Assembly: GCF_003315485.1 (NCBI RefSeq)
Contig: NZ_QNSE01000008.1
Span: 23,325-87,324 of the forward strand
Reading direction: 5' to 3'
Origin: Marinomonas rhizomae
GTDB lineage: Bacteria; Pseudomonadota; Gammaproteobacteria; Pseudomonadales; Marinomonadaceae
DNA: 64,000 nucleotides
Shown: positions 10,085 to 18,678 of the stretch, piece after piece
Layout of the letters: every line of letters begins with the position of its first letter
How positions within the stretch are numbered: position 1 is the stretch's first letter
Notes under the pieces: model-generated
The model's input: only the letters and a program-made list of their open reading frames with translations
Databases searched by the model: none
Told to the model about the DNA's origin: nothing
Translations under genes and position numbers: made by a program

Positions 10085-10239
10085 TGCATCTCCTATTGAC
10101 TTGTAGGTGGACTAATATCTTTTATTTCATGAACTAATGATACTCGCTAAGAAGGACTCCGTCATCTTTCAGTGCTTTATAAGTCGAGACGCTTAATGTA
10201 CTCTTGGCAGCTGTTTGAATTTGTGTGGGAACCAACCGA

Positions 10240-11640
10240 ATGACTGATACTAATAAAACCACGAACCAGCAATGGGGTGGTCGTTTTTCTGAGCCTGTTG
10301 ATGCGTTTGTTGCGCGTTTTACTGCGTCTGTTGAGTTTGATCAACGTATGGCAAAACAGGATATTCAAGGGTCAATTGCGCATGGCAAAATGCTTGCTAG
10401 TGTTGGCGTTTTGACGGAAGAAGAACGAGATCAGATTATTCAGGGGCTGACTGAAATTGAAGGTGAAATAGCCCGTGGTGAGTTTGAGTGGTCGATTGAA
10501 TTAGAAGATGTTCATATGAACATTGAAGCTCGTTTGACACAAAAAATCGGCATTACCGGCAAAAAATTGCACACAGGCCGTTCTCGTAATGACCAAGTGG
10601 CTACTGATATTCGTCTTTATATGCGTGATGAAGTGGACTTTTTGTTAGAAGAAGTGACTCGTTTACAGCAGGGGATTTTGAGTTTGGCTGAAAAAGAAGC
10701 CAGTACTATTATGCCCGGCTTTACTCACTTGCAAACGGCTCAGCCAGTCACTTTTGGTCATCATTTAATGGCATGGTACGAAATGATGCAGCGTGATTAC
10801 GAGCGTCTGGTAGATTGTCGTAAACGTATTAATATCTTACCACTTGGTGCAGCGGCGCTAGCGGGGACAACTTACCCAATTGATCGTCATATGACGGCAG
10901 AATTATTAGGGTTTGAGCGTCCTACGTACAACTCTTTGGATTCGGTAAGTGATCGAGATTTTGCCATTGAGTTTACAGCAACGGCTTCTATCATCATGAT
11001 GCACATGTCCCGTTGGGCAGAAGAAATGGTGATGTGGGTGTCGGCACAGTTTAACTTTATTTATTTGCCAGACCGGTTCTGTACTGGCTCATCGATTATG
11101 CCGCAGAAGAAAAATCCAGATGTGCCAGAACTAGTCCGTGGTAAAACAGGTCGTGTATATGGGCATTTAATGGGCTTGTTAACCTTAATGAAGTCACAGT
11201 GTTTGGCATACAACAAAGACAATCAAGAAGACAAAGAGCCATTGTTTGATACTGTGGATACTCTTAAAGGTTCATTGCGAGCCTTTGCAGATATGATTCC
11301 AGCGATTGAATCTCGTAAAGAACATATGTATGAAGCGGCTCGTCGTGGTTTCTCTACCGCGACTGATTTGGCAGATTACTTGGTTCGCCATGGTGTTGCG
11401 TTCCGAGATGCACATGAGATTGTTGGTAAAGCGGTGGGGTACGGTGTCAATGAAGGTAAGGACTTATCCGAAATGACGCTGGAAGAGCTGCAATCTTTCG
11501 GTAGCATGATCGAAGCAGATGTTTTTGATGTTTTGACGCTTGAGGGCTCCGTGGCTGCTCGTAATCATATTGGTGGAACGGCCCCTGCTCAAGTATTGCT
11601 AGCAGTAGAGCGTGCTAAAGCGGATCTTGCAACACGATAA
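10240..11640 (+). CDS. argH: Argininosuccinate lyase
   Basis: The 466-residue enzyme splits argininosuccinate into arginine and fumarate, the last step of arginine synthesis. The fumarase/aspartase superfamily signature [12 protein letters not shown] is near residue 285, with [12 protein letters not shown] near residue 113 and the catalytic-histidine region [10 protein letters not shown] near residue 160. The ATG at 10240 is preferred over the in-frame GTG at 10225. The first residues, [11 protein letters not shown], then align with the normal family N-terminus. It is divergent from hemC and followed by a clear terminator. Confidence 0.97.
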   Translation: MTDTNKTTNQQWGGRFSEPVDAFVARFTASVEFDQRMAKQDIQGSIAHGKMLASVGVLTEEERDQIIQGLTEIEGEIARGEFEWSIELEDVHMNIEARLTQKIGITGKKLHTGRSRNDQVATDIRLYMRDEVDFLLEEVTRLQQGILSLAEKEASTIMPGFTHLQTAQPVTFGHHLMAWYEMMQRDYERLVDCRKRINILPLGAAALAGTTYPIDRHMTAELLGFERPTYNSLDSVSDRDFAIEFTATASIIMMHMSRWAEEMVMWVSAQFNFIYLPDRFCTGSSIMPQKKNPDVPELVRGKTGRVYGHLMGLLTLMKSQCLAYNKDNQEDKEPLFDTVDTLKGSLRAFADMIPAIESRKEHMYEAARRGFSTATDLADYLVRHGVAFRDAHEIVGKAVGYGVNEGKDLSEMTLEELQSFGSMIEADVFDVLTLEGSVAARNHIGGTAPAQVLLAVERAKADLATR

Positions 11641-11671
11641 TTATTGTGACGACGGCGAGACGACATGATTT

Positions 11672-11701
11672 AAAACGGCTACTTTAGAGTAGCCGTTTTT
11701 T
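11672..11701. terminator. Rho-independent terminator after argH
   Basis: A 12-bp stem (AAAACGGCTACT with AGTAGCCGTTTT, loop TTAG) ends in a run of T. It lies between convergent argH and a minus-strand hypothetical gene. The A-run on the left arm suggests it works in both directions. Confidence 0.9.
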
Positions 11702-11711
11702 ATTCTCCAGT

Positions 11712-12578
11712 TTATTTTGTTGGTTGGGTTAAGTTAAAGGGAGAGTCTGGGCCTAATACTTCATTTGTGATTATGCTGGGTGAAATATTCAGCTCAAAAT
11801 GAAACAGCTTAGATTTTACTCCGCAGCCATCAAACACAATAGCCCAGCCTTCATTGCTGCCTTCTTTTGGTAGTTTCCAGCAAACTCCTTTGATATTGAC
11901 ATAGCGTGTTCCATCTGCGTCTTTCGTTATCGGGTAGTCCACTTCTTTTGTTAGACCTTTCAAATAGTCTTTTTGTGCTTTTTTAGACTCTGCAATTTTG
12001 TCTCTGAGTTCGGGGGAGAAAATATGTGTTAATGCTTCATCCTTTATATCTGGAGATAAAGACACTTTTGATAAATCAAGTAACTCAGGTTTGTCAGAGC
12101 TTAATTGAGTCGGACTCAAGCTTGTATTTAATGCGTCATTTCGTAAGAAATTTTCCGATAGTGTCTGTTTATTATCTTGGTTATTTAGGAGTGCTTGAGG
12201 ATCAAAATCATTGTTTCTTTCACTGAGCTCTTTACCTGTAATGTGTTCGTTTTCAAGCGACGTCGTTGACTCGGTTGTTATCATTGCCGTTGCTTGCTCT
12301 GTATTCTTTGTTGGTGTCTGAGCTGTTTCAAGCGTTGCATTATCTTGCTGAGAATCAATCGGCTTGTTTTTTTCCTTCTTTGTAAATGTCTTTGTTTCTA
12401 TTTCTATTTCCTCATTATTTTCGGCTGTTTGTGGTGAAGATAATAAGAGTAATTTAAAAGTTGAGGGGCGTGTGTCTATATCAAACCAATCTTGGTTGTC
12501 TGAAATTCCGATTATCAATATGTGTATTGCGATGGCGCAGAAAAGTGCTGCCATCCATGGGGCAATCCTATTTTTCAT
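11712..12578 (-). CDS. Membrane-anchored protein of unknown function
   Basis: The 288-residue protein is not recognised. Residues 8-26 form one hydrophobic segment (MAALFCAIAIHILIIGI) after a basic MKNR, a signal anchor with TonB-like appearance. Residues about 45-160 are low-complexity, rich in Thr, Asn, Gln and Glu, and probably disordered. A compact C-terminal domain (about 195-288) contains two conserved-looking cysteines (GVCWKLPKEG, FDGCGVKSK), which could form a periplasmic disulfide. The inferred topology is inner-membrane anchor, flexible linker, periplasmic domain. It is convergent with argH and divergent from lptM-lysA, with no obvious operon partner. Confidence 0.7.
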   Translation of the reverse strand: MKNRIAPWMAALFCAIAIHILIIGISDNQDWFDIDTRPSTFKLLLLSSPQTAENNEEIEIETKTFTKKEKNKPIDSQQDNATLETAQTPTKNTEQATAMITTESTTSLENEHITGKELSERNNDFDPQALLNNQDNKQTLSENFLRNDALNTSLSPTQLSSDKPELLDLSKVSLSPDIKDEALTHIFSPELRDKIAESKKAQKDYLKGLTKEVDYPITKDADGTRYVNIKGVCWKLPKEGSNEGWAIVFDGCGVKSKLFHFELNISPSIITNEVLGPDSPFNLTQPTK

Positions 12579-12730
12579 AAACCTTCTTATACTTGGTGCT
12601 TTGTTTAGGTGGGCAATGCTGAATCTAATTTAAGATTCTGTAAGTATAGCTTGAGGTAAATATAGCAAATTCAAGCCTGACCGCCTTCCCATTCTAGGTA
12701 AAGAATATCAATGTAATTGACTCACTGGGG

Positions 12731-12760
12731 TTGGGAAACGAACAGGCTGCAAGGTATACT
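12731..12760 (+). promoter_or_regulatory. Probable sigma-70 promoter of lptM-lysA-dapF
   Basis: TTGGGA at 12731-12736 and TATACT at 12755-12760 are separated by 18 bases and lie 28 bases upstream of the lptM start. The -10 box is good and the -35 box moderate. No operator was recognised. Confidence 0.5.
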
Positions 12761-12787
12761 GTCTCAATCAAAAATAGAAGAGATAAG

Positions 12788-12907
12788 ATGATGTTTAAAT
12801 TGCTTTCTGTATGTGTTCTAGCTGTTTTTCTTACGGCTTGCGGAAATAAAGGTGCACTTTATTTGCCGAATGACACAACTGAGCTGCATCAAGAATCATC
12901 TTTATAG
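12788..12907 (+). CDS. lptM: Small outer-membrane lipoprotein LptM (YifL/LppL family)
   Basis: This 39-residue ORF encodes a short signal peptide (MMFKLLSVCVLAVFLTAC) ending in the lipobox LTAC with the lipidated Cys at residue 18. The family hallmark CGNKGALYLP follows, compared with CGxKGPLYxP elsewhere. LptM assists maturation of the LptD/LptE lipopolysaccharide translocon at the outer membrane. The position directly upstream of lysA (stop 12905-12907, lysA start 12922) is the classical one in gammaproteobacteria. Its small size makes it easy to miss in gene prediction. Confidence 0.88.
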   Translation: MMFKLLSVCVLAVFLTACGNKGALYLPNDTTELHQESSL

Positions 12908-12921
12908 CTGAGGATTCCCCT

Positions 12922-14175
12922 TTGGATTTTTTTAATTACTCAAATCAGGCTCTGCATGCAGAGAATGTTGCCTTATCAGATATTGCTAATCAATATGGCA
13001 CTCCGTGTTACGTATACTCTCGTGCGACTCTTGAACGCCATTACAAAGCGTATGCTGATGCGTTTGCATCACACCCAACTTTAATCTGTTATGCCGTAAA
13101 AGCGTGCTCAAATATTGCAATTTTGAATGTATTGGCTCGCCTAGGTTCAGGTTTTGATATCGTTTCCATCGGTGAGCTTGAGCGCGTTTTGAAAGCTGGT
13201 GGTGAGCCGTCTAAAATTATGTTCTCAGGTTTAGGCAAGCAAGTTGTAGAAATGCGTCGAGCATTGGAGGTTGGTATTCATTGCTTCAATGTGGAATCTG
13301 AAGCGGAATTGTACCGATTAGATCAAGTGGCTGGCGAAATGGGCAAAGTGGCGCCAGTTTCTTTGCGTGTTAACCCTGATGTTGATGCGAAAACACACCC
13401 TTACATTTCAACAGGTTTGAAAGAAAATAAGTTTGGTATTGATATTAAAGACGCGGTTCGCATTTATAAAATTGCTCATGCATTACCTAACCTGAATGTC
13501 ATGGGCGTTGATTGTCACATCGGCTCACAGCTGACAGAGCTGAAGCCATTTCTAGATACATTTGATCGCTTGATTGGCCTAGTTGATGAATTGGCTGAGG
13601 TTGGTATTTCCATTAAACATCTAGATCTAGGTGGTGGTTTAGGGGTTCGGTACCGCGATGAAGTGCCACCATCACCTGCTGATTACGCTAAGTTATTACT
13701 GGAAAAGGTAAAGGGCAAGGATTTTGAACTGGCATTTGAGCCAGGTCGTTCCATAGCTGCGAACGCGGGGGTTTTATTAACGCAAGTTGAGTTTTTGAAA
13801 TGCACGCCGCATAAAAATTTCGCCATCATCGATGGGGCGATGAATGACCTAATTCGTCCATCCTTATACAGTGCTTGGATGAATATTGTCCCAGTTTCTT
13901 TGTTGCCAACCTCCGAAGGTAAGCGTAACTACGATCTTGTTGGACCTATTTGTGAGACTGGTGACTTTTTAGGTAAAGATCGTGAGCTTGATATTCAGGC
14001 CGGTGACCTTTTAGCTGTTCGCTCTGCTGGTGCTTATGGCTTCACTATGGCGTCAAATTACAATAGCCGTAATCGTGCAGCGGAAGTGATGGTTGATGGC
14101 GATAAAACATATTTGATTCGTGCTCGTGAAACGATTGAGCATCAGTTAGCTGGCGAGCAAATTTTGCCAGTCTGA
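12922..14175 (+). CDS. lysA: Diaminopimelate decarboxylase
   Basis: The 417-residue PLP enzyme decarboxylates meso-diaminopimelate to lysine. The PLP lysine is in LICYAVKACSN near residue 60. A glycine-rich phosphate-binding loop follows in LDLGGGLGVRY near residue 237, then EPGRSIAANAG near residue 275. The acceptor residues in GPICETGDFL near residue 341 complete the fold type III set. Translation probably starts at TTG 12922 with GAGGA upstream. It is second in lptM-lysA-dapF-DUF484-yigB-like, and dapF begins 10 bases after its stop. Confidence 0.97.
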   Translation: MDFFNYSNQALHAENVALSDIANQYGTPCYVYSRATLERHYKAYADAFASHPTLICYAVKACSNIAILNVLARLGSGFDIVSIGELERVLKAGGEPSKIMFSGLGKQVVEMRRALEVGIHCFNVESEAELYRLDQVAGEMGKVAPVSLRVNPDVDAKTHPYISTGLKENKFGIDIKDAVRIYKIAHALPNLNVMGVDCHIGSQLTELKPFLDTFDRLIGLVDELAEVGISIKHLDLGGGLGVRYRDEVPPSPADYAKLLLEKVKGKDFELAFEPGRSIAANAGVLLTQVEFLKCTPHKNFAIIDGAMNDLIRPSLYSAWMNIVPVSLLPTSEGKRNYDLVGPICETGDFLGKDRELDIQAGDLLAVRSAGAYGFTMASNYNSRNRAAEVMVDGDKTYLIRARETIEHQLAGEQILPV

Positions 14176-14185
14176 GGAGTGCGTC

Positions 14186-15016
14186 GTGTTATTGAAATTT
14201 ACCAAAATGCATGGTCTGGGAAACGATTTTGTCGTAGTGGATGCGGTGTCTCGTAAGGTGTTTTTTAATAAACAGCAAATCGAACGATTGAGTGATCGTA
14301 ACTGGGGAATTGGATTTGATCAGCTTTTAGTTGTCGAGCCACCAACGAATCCAGATATGGATTTTCGCTACCGCATTTACAATTCAGATGGTAGTGAAGT
14401 GGAGCATTGTGGAAATGGTGCTCGCTGCTTTGCTAAATTTGTCTTAGATCGAGAGTTAACGAATAAACGCATCATTAATGTTGAAACAAAACGTGGTGCA
14501 ATCCAATTACGTGTAATAGACGGTGGTTTAGTCACAGTAGATATGGGAGCGCCAAGTTTTGAGCCAAAAGATTTGCCGTTTACGGCAGAGCCTTGTGATG
14601 GTCTTTACAAGATTATGGCTGGTGAGACAGAGTATTCAATAACGCCAGTATCTGTTGGTAACCCTCATGCCGTAATTAAAGTAGATCAACTGATAGATGA
14701 TGAAGTTGCTACGGTTGGACCCTTAATTGAGGGGCACGAACGTTTTCCTAGAAATGTAAATGTTGGTTTTATGCAGGTTATTAGTCCTGATGAAATCAAT
14801 TTACGTGTTTATGAGCGTGGCGTGGGTGAAACTCAAGCCTGTGGGACTGGAGCTTGTGCGGCAGTCGTTGCTGGTATTAAACAGGGGTGGTTATCTCCTA
14901 AGGTTACTGCTCATTTACGTGGCGGCGACCTACATATTGAATGGCAGGGTGAAGGCTTTCCTATTCTTATGACGGGTCCTGCTGCGAAGGTGTTCGAAGG
15001 TCAAATTTACCTGTAG
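14186..15016 (+). CDS. dapF: Diaminopimelate epimerase
   Basis: The 276-residue enzyme interconverts LL- and meso-diaminopimelate, the substrate of lysA and a peptidoglycan precursor. MHGLGNDFVVVDA is at the N-terminus. The catalytic cysteines are in VEHCGNGARCF (about residue 75) and QACGTGACAAV (about residue 219). Translation starts at GTG 14186 with a GAGGAG ribosome-binding site. It is co-transcribed with lysA and followed after seven bases by the DUF484 gene. Confidence 0.97.
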   Translation: MLLKFTKMHGLGNDFVVVDAVSRKVFFNKQQIERLSDRNWGIGFDQLLVVEPPTNPDMDFRYRIYNSDGSEVEHCGNGARCFAKFVLDRELTNKRIINVETKRGAIQLRVIDGGLVTVDMGAPSFEPKDLPFTAEPCDGLYKIMAGETEYSITPVSVGNPHAVIKVDQLIDDEVATVGPLIEGHERFPRNVNVGFMQVISPDEINLRVYERGVGETQACGTGACAAVVAGIKQGWLSPKVTAHLRGGDLHIEWQGEGFPILMTGPAAKVFEGQIYL

Positions 15017-15023
15017 AGGGATT

Positions 15024-15689
15024 ATGAGCGAAGAAGAAGTAATTCAATATTTGTCAACAGCACCGGATTTTTTTATTCGGAATACTGATTTGTTGGAGAG
15101 TCTGACGCTTCCTCATCCCGTTAATGGGAGGGCGGTTTCACTGCTTGAGTATCAGGTGCAATCGTTACGGAAAACGACTGCAGATTATCGTGCAGAGTTT
15201 GATCGTTTAATAGACGTGGCTCGCGAGAATGAGTCTACCATGCAAAAAAGTCGTCGTTTAGTCTTAGCTGGCCTCACTTGTAGCTCATTAGACGACCTTG
15301 CCGTTATTATTGATGACATGGTAAGAGATGATTTTGATGTCTCTCATCATGCGTTGGTTTTTTATGGTGAGTTTCCTGAGAGTGCGGTTAGATCTCATAT
15401 GTTGGCGGAAGATGATGTGTTTTTGTCTCATACAGCAGGTTTTACTGACTGTTTTTGTGGCATGTTGCCAGCCAATGAAATGAGCTTTCTTTTTCCAGAT
15501 GATGCTTCCACAATCCGTTCTGTTGCTGTATTGCCGTTGCTTACTAGAGAGGGCGGGGAAGTGAAAAAACGTGGTGTTCTTGTATTGGGGGCTGAAAACC
15601 AATCTGCTTTTGATAAAGAAAAAGGGGCTCTGTTCCTTCAATATATTGCTGATTTATTGAGTGCTATTTTATTGAGGCTATTAACGTGA
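15024..15689 (+). CDS. DUF484 family protein
   Basis: The 221-residue protein begins MSEEEVIQYLSTAPDFFIRNTDLLESLTLPHP, the typical opening of DUF484 proteins. A short coiled-coil region (about residues 40-70) follows, then a GAF-like domain (about 75-220). Its function is not established. It lies in the conserved lysA-dapF-DUF484 cluster. In many relatives xerC follows, but here the next gene is a HAD hydrolase whose GTG start overlaps the DUF484 stop by four bases. Confidence 0.88.
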   Translation: MSEEEVIQYLSTAPDFFIRNTDLLESLTLPHPVNGRAVSLLEYQVQSLRKTTADYRAEFDRLIDVARENESTMQKSRRLVLAGLTCSSLDDLAVIIDDMVRDDFDVSHHALVFYGEFPESAVRSHMLAEDDVFLSHTAGFTDCFCGMLPANEMSFLFPDDASTIRSVAVLPLLTREGGEVKKRGVLVLGAENQSAFDKEKGALFLQYIADLLSAILLRLLT

Positions 15690-16399
15690 ATGTGCTGATT
15701 ACCTTTGACCTTGATAATACTCTTTGGGACGTCGCTCCCGTCATTATGAGAGCTGAATATGCGATGGAGTCTTGGTTTGAGGAACGTTTCCCAGGCTTTT
15801 CTCTACAATGCCCATTTCTCGTCCGAGATGAGTTCAAAAGCAAAATTTTGTCGGAAAAGCCAGAAATGGCTTTTAACTTGACTGCGGTTCGGCTGGCTGT
15901 GTACAAACTGGCATTAAAGCAATTTGGACTGCCTTCAGAAGAAGCCGAATCTGTTGCAGGTGCTGCGTTGGCGCATTTTTGTGAGTGGCGCCAAAAAGTG
16001 GATCTTTATCCTCATGTTGTGGATGTTTTAGAGGCCTTGCAGCAAGACTATACTTTGGCTGTTATTACTAACGGTAATGCTGATGTCTTCCACCCTTATG
16101 TTGGTCTAGGTCAATACTTTGATTTTGCAGTCCGTGCAGATCAAGTTGGTATCGCAAAACCTGCTGTTGATGTGTTTTCAATGGCGGCTAAAAATGCGGG
16201 CGTAGAGATATCTGAACTCATTCATGTGGGGGATCATCCTGTCGATGATGTTTTTGGAGCATCTAATGCTGGTGCAAAAAGTGTCTGGTTTAATCGCCAT
16301 GGCGCGCAGCGTTGGGGAGATGATTGGGGAGCTCGCTCACACGCAGAAATACACTCATTGCTTGAATTGCCAACGGTTATACGATCTTTAATGCTATAG
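15686..16399 (+). CDS. yigB: HAD-family hydrolase, YigB-like
   Basis: The 237-residue protein has the HAD nucleophile motif FDLDNTLWD near residue 8, motif II ITNGN near residue 130, the motif III lysine in GIAKPAVDVF near residue 155, and motif IV VGDHPVDDV near residue 179. In E. coli YigB dephosphorylates FMN and sugar phosphates, and the substrate here is inferred only. It starts with GTG overlapping the DUF484 stop (GTGA), which implies translational coupling. The E. coli order dapF-xerC-yigB supports the assignment although xerC is absent here. Confidence 0.85.
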   Translation: MNVLITFDLDNTLWDVAPVIMRAEYAMESWFEERFPGFSLQCPFLVRDEFKSKILSEKPEMAFNLTAVRLAVYKLALKQFGLPSEEAESVAGAALAHFCEWRQKVDLYPHVVDVLEALQQDYTLAVITNGNADVFHPYVGLGQYFDFAVRADQVGIAKPAVDVFSMAAKNAGVEISELIHVGDHPVDDVFGASNAGAKSVWFNRHGAQRWGDDWGARSHAEIHSLLELPTVIRSLML

Positions 16400-16503
16400 C
16401 ATTTTTCTATTGCTTTAATTAGATAGAACTCATTTTTACCCCAATCATTTAGTGATACACTAGCCATATTCATTAGTTAAATATAGAGTTTTGAGGAATT
16501 ATT

Positions 16504-16830
16504 ATGAGTGAGAACACAATTCAAATCACTGATGCTCAATTTGCAGAAGAAGTGCTTAATTCAGAAATCCCTGTAATTGTAGATTTTTGGGCTCCATGGT
16601 GTGGACCTTGTAAAATGATTGCGCCTGTTTTGGAAGACGTTGCAGCAGAATACGCGGGCAAAGTAAAAGTTGTAAAACTTAACGTTGATGAAAACCAAGA
16701 AACAGCGCCTAAATACAATGTACGAGGTATCCCTACTTTGCTTATCGTTAAAGGTGGTGAAGTGGTAGCAACTAAAGTAGGTGCTGTGTCTAAATCTCAA
16801 TTGGTAGATTTTGTAAACAGCGCAATCTAA
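16504..16830 (+). CDS. trxA: Thioredoxin 1
   Basis: The 108-residue protein has the exact thioredoxin length and the redox-active WAPWCGPCK motif (Cys near residues 33 and 36). The cis-proline is in RGIPTLLIVKGGEV. It reduces cytoplasmic disulfides with electrons from thioredoxin reductase. TTGAGGAA provides a strong ribosome-binding site. It appears to be a single-gene unit with its own terminator, directly before the flagellar block. Confidence 0.97.
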   Translation: MSENTIQITDAQFAEEVLNSEIPVIVDFWAPWCGPCKMIAPVLEDVAAEYAGKVKVVKLNVDENQETAPKYNVRGIPTLLIVKGGEVVATKVGAVSKSQLVDFVNSAI

Positions 16831-16871
16831 CGCCTGGGATTTATACCCTAGTTAGACTATTTTGATGTTAT

Positions 16872-16898
16872 AAAAGCAGCCGACAGGCTGCTTTTTTT
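16872..16898 (+). terminator. Rho-independent terminator after trxA
   Basis: The stem AGCAGCC with GGCTGCT and loop GACA is followed by seven T and preceded by an A-run. Confidence 0.88.
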
Positions 16899-17044
16899 GT
16901 TTTTAACTTCCATCCTTATTTCTCCCTGTAGTTATCTTCTAATAAATTCATTAATAGTGGCTTCTCTTTCAGATATGCGTTGCCGCTTTTTGCCGTTTAG
17001 ACTTTTTTGAAGTGTAAGCCATTGAAAAATAATATAAATATTTA

Positions 17045-17061
17045 TTGGCATTATAATTGCT
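17045..17061 (+). promoter_or_regulatory. Sigma-54 promoter of flgB
   Basis: TTGGCATT, four bases, then TTGCT. The GG at 17047-17048 and GC at 17059-17060 are exactly ten bases apart, matching the sigma-54 -24/-12 consensus. It lies about 43 bases before the flgB ATG, as expected for a middle-class gene in a polar-flagellum hierarchy driven by FlrC/FleR-type activators. Confidence 0.75.
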
Positions 17062-17103
17062 TTGTATTGTTCGTATAGATGATTAATGTTTTTTGAGGAT
17101 CGA

Positions 17104-17496
17104 ATGGCTATTTCTTTTGCAAGTGCATTTGCTGGACATGATAAGACGCTGGAGTTTCGCAGTGCGAGAGCGGCGGTCTTGGCAAATAATATTGCTAATG
17201 CTGACACCCCAAATTACAAGGCGAGAGATATTTCGTTCGATTCTCTTTTAGATAATGAAAGCAAAAAACTGCAGCTTGCTGGGTCAAATTCACGCCATAT
17301 CTCTGGTGAAGGATTTTCTGGCGAGTCTGAGGGATTGTTATACCGAAATGCTAACCAGCCATCTTTGGATGGCAATACGGTTGATATGCAAAGAGAGCAA
17401 GCTGAATATGCTCAGAACTCATTGCAGTTTGATACAAGTTTTATGTTCTTGGATCGAAAAATTAACGGCATGAAAAAAGCGCTTACTGGGAATTAA
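17104..17496 (+). CDS. flgB: Flagellar basal-body proximal rod protein FlgB
   Basis: The 130-residue protein carries the rod signature RAAVLANNIANADTPNYKARDI (about residues 15-38), and its C-terminal helix AEYAQNSLQFDTSFMFLDRKI packs in the rod. It forms part of the proximal rod in the periplasm after export by the flagellar type III apparatus. The ATG at 17104 is chosen over 17086 because GAGG at 17094-17097 is correctly placed for it. It is first in flgBCDE. The genes flgA, flgM and flgN, often adjacent, are not found next to it. Confidence 0.96.
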   Translation: MAISFASAFAGHDKTLEFRSARAAVLANNIANADTPNYKARDISFDSLLDNESKKLQLAGSNSRHISGEGFSGESEGLLYRNANQPSLDGNTVDMQREQAEYAQNSLQFDTSFMFLDRKINGMKKALTGN

Positions 17497-17501
17497 TTAC
17501 G

Positions 17502-17951
17502 ATGTCATTAAGTAATATTTTTACTATCTCTGGGTCTGCAATGAGTGCCCAAACTATTCGTTTGAATACGATTGCGAGCAATATGGCTAACGTAGACAGT
17601 GCGGCAAGCTCAGCAGATCAGACTTATCGTGCTCGTAAGCCCGTATTTTCACAGATGATGAATGACAGTATGCGTGAGTATGGTTGGAACAACGCAAACA
17701 AAGATGACACTGGTGCTGGTGTTGGGGTAAAAGTGGATGGCATTGTGGAATCTGATGCGCCTTTACAGCCGAGATATGAACCAGATCACCCAATGGCAAA
17801 TGAAGAGGGTTACGTGTTTTATCCAAACGTAAATCCAATGGAAGAGATGGCCGATATGATGTCAGCGTCTCGTTCTTTTCAGACAAACGTAGAGATTATG
17901 AACTCAGCCAAAAGTATGATGCAGAAAATGCTCACGCTTGGGCAGTCATAG
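17502..17951 (+). CDS. flgC: Flagellar basal-body rod protein FlgC
   Basis: The 149-residue rod protein has MSAQTIRLNTIASNMANVDSA at the N-terminus and the typical SRSFQTNVEIMNSAKSMMQK helix at the C-terminus. It is a proximal rod subunit assembled together with FlgB and FlgF. It begins five bases after the flgB stop and is followed ten bases later by flgD. Confidence 0.96.
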   Translation: MSLSNIFTISGSAMSAQTIRLNTIASNMANVDSAASSADQTYRARKPVFSQMMNDSMREYGWNNANKDDTGAGVGVKVDGIVESDAPLQPRYEPDHPMANEEGYVFYPNVNPMEEMADMMSASRSFQTNVEIMNSAKSMMQKMLTLGQS

Positions 17952-17961
17952 GAGCTGACAG

Positions 17962-18666
17962 ATGGCAAATATATCTGACTCGAAAGGTCTTAATGGGCTT
18001 ATTTCCCAATATGGGACAGAAGCGGCTAAGACAAAAGCTGGCATTGAAAAGCCAGAAGTTCCAAAAGATGAGGCTGCGCTTGCAGATCAGAATGTCTTTT
18101 TGAAGCTTTATATTGAGCAGCTTAAAGGGCAAGATCCGACGGCGCCACAAGATACTAATGATATGGTGGCGCAAATGTCTCAGTTTAGCTCTCTAGAGCG
18201 GCTGACTAGTATCTCTGATCAATTGGAAAACATGGCTACTTCGCTTACGTCTAATCAAGCACTTAGTGCTTCTACGCTAGTGGGTAAGTCTATATTGATG
18301 GATGGCAATAAAGCGAAAGTAACCGATGGATTGGAACCTGTACAAATAAGAACCGTCATTCCGGAAGATTCGCAAGTCGCTTCATTGAGAATATTTGATG
18401 CGGATAATCGTCTTGTCCGTACTGCCACTTTAAATTCGGGTGAGTACAAATGGGATAAGTTAGATGACGACGGAAATGTTTTGCCGCCAGGTGAATATCG
18501 CTTTGCCGCCTCGTCAGCTAATGATAAAGGCGAAATATCGGCGTTGAATACTCAGCTTCCTACGCGTATTCAAGGTGTCACCATTAATGGTGAAAATGGC
18601 ACGGTTTTAAACGTGGAGAATCACGGAAAAATCAAACTTACGAATGAATTAGAAATATTAGGGTGA
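17962..18666 (+). CDS. flgD: Flagellar hook assembly scaffold FlgD
   Basis: The 234-residue protein caps the growing hook and is discarded on completion. The conserved FLKLYIEQLKGQDPTAPQDTNDMVAQMSQFSSLE region (in two parts, about residues 46-80) is diagnostic. The C-terminal part has the Ig-like fold that contains DDDGNVLPPGEYRF. The family length fits. It lies between flgC and flgE, and its TGA precedes the flgE ribosome-binding site. Confidence 0.95.
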   Translation: MANISDSKGLNGLISQYGTEAAKTKAGIEKPEVPKDEAALADQNVFLKLYIEQLKGQDPTAPQDTNDMVAQMSQFSSLERLTSISDQLENMATSLTSNQALSASTLVGKSILMDGNKAKVTDGLEPVQIRTVIPEDSQVASLRIFDADNRLVRTATLNSGEYKWDKLDDDGNVLPPGEYRFAASSANDKGEISALNTQLPTRIQGVTINGENGTVLNVENHGKIKLTNELEILG

Positions 18667-18678
18667 TTGGAGAGTATT

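Noticed and set aside
12364..12633. Plus-strand ORF opposite the anchored unknown protein
   Set aside because: It is a hydrophobic shadow of the Asn/Lys-rich minus-strand gene and lacks a ribosome-binding site.
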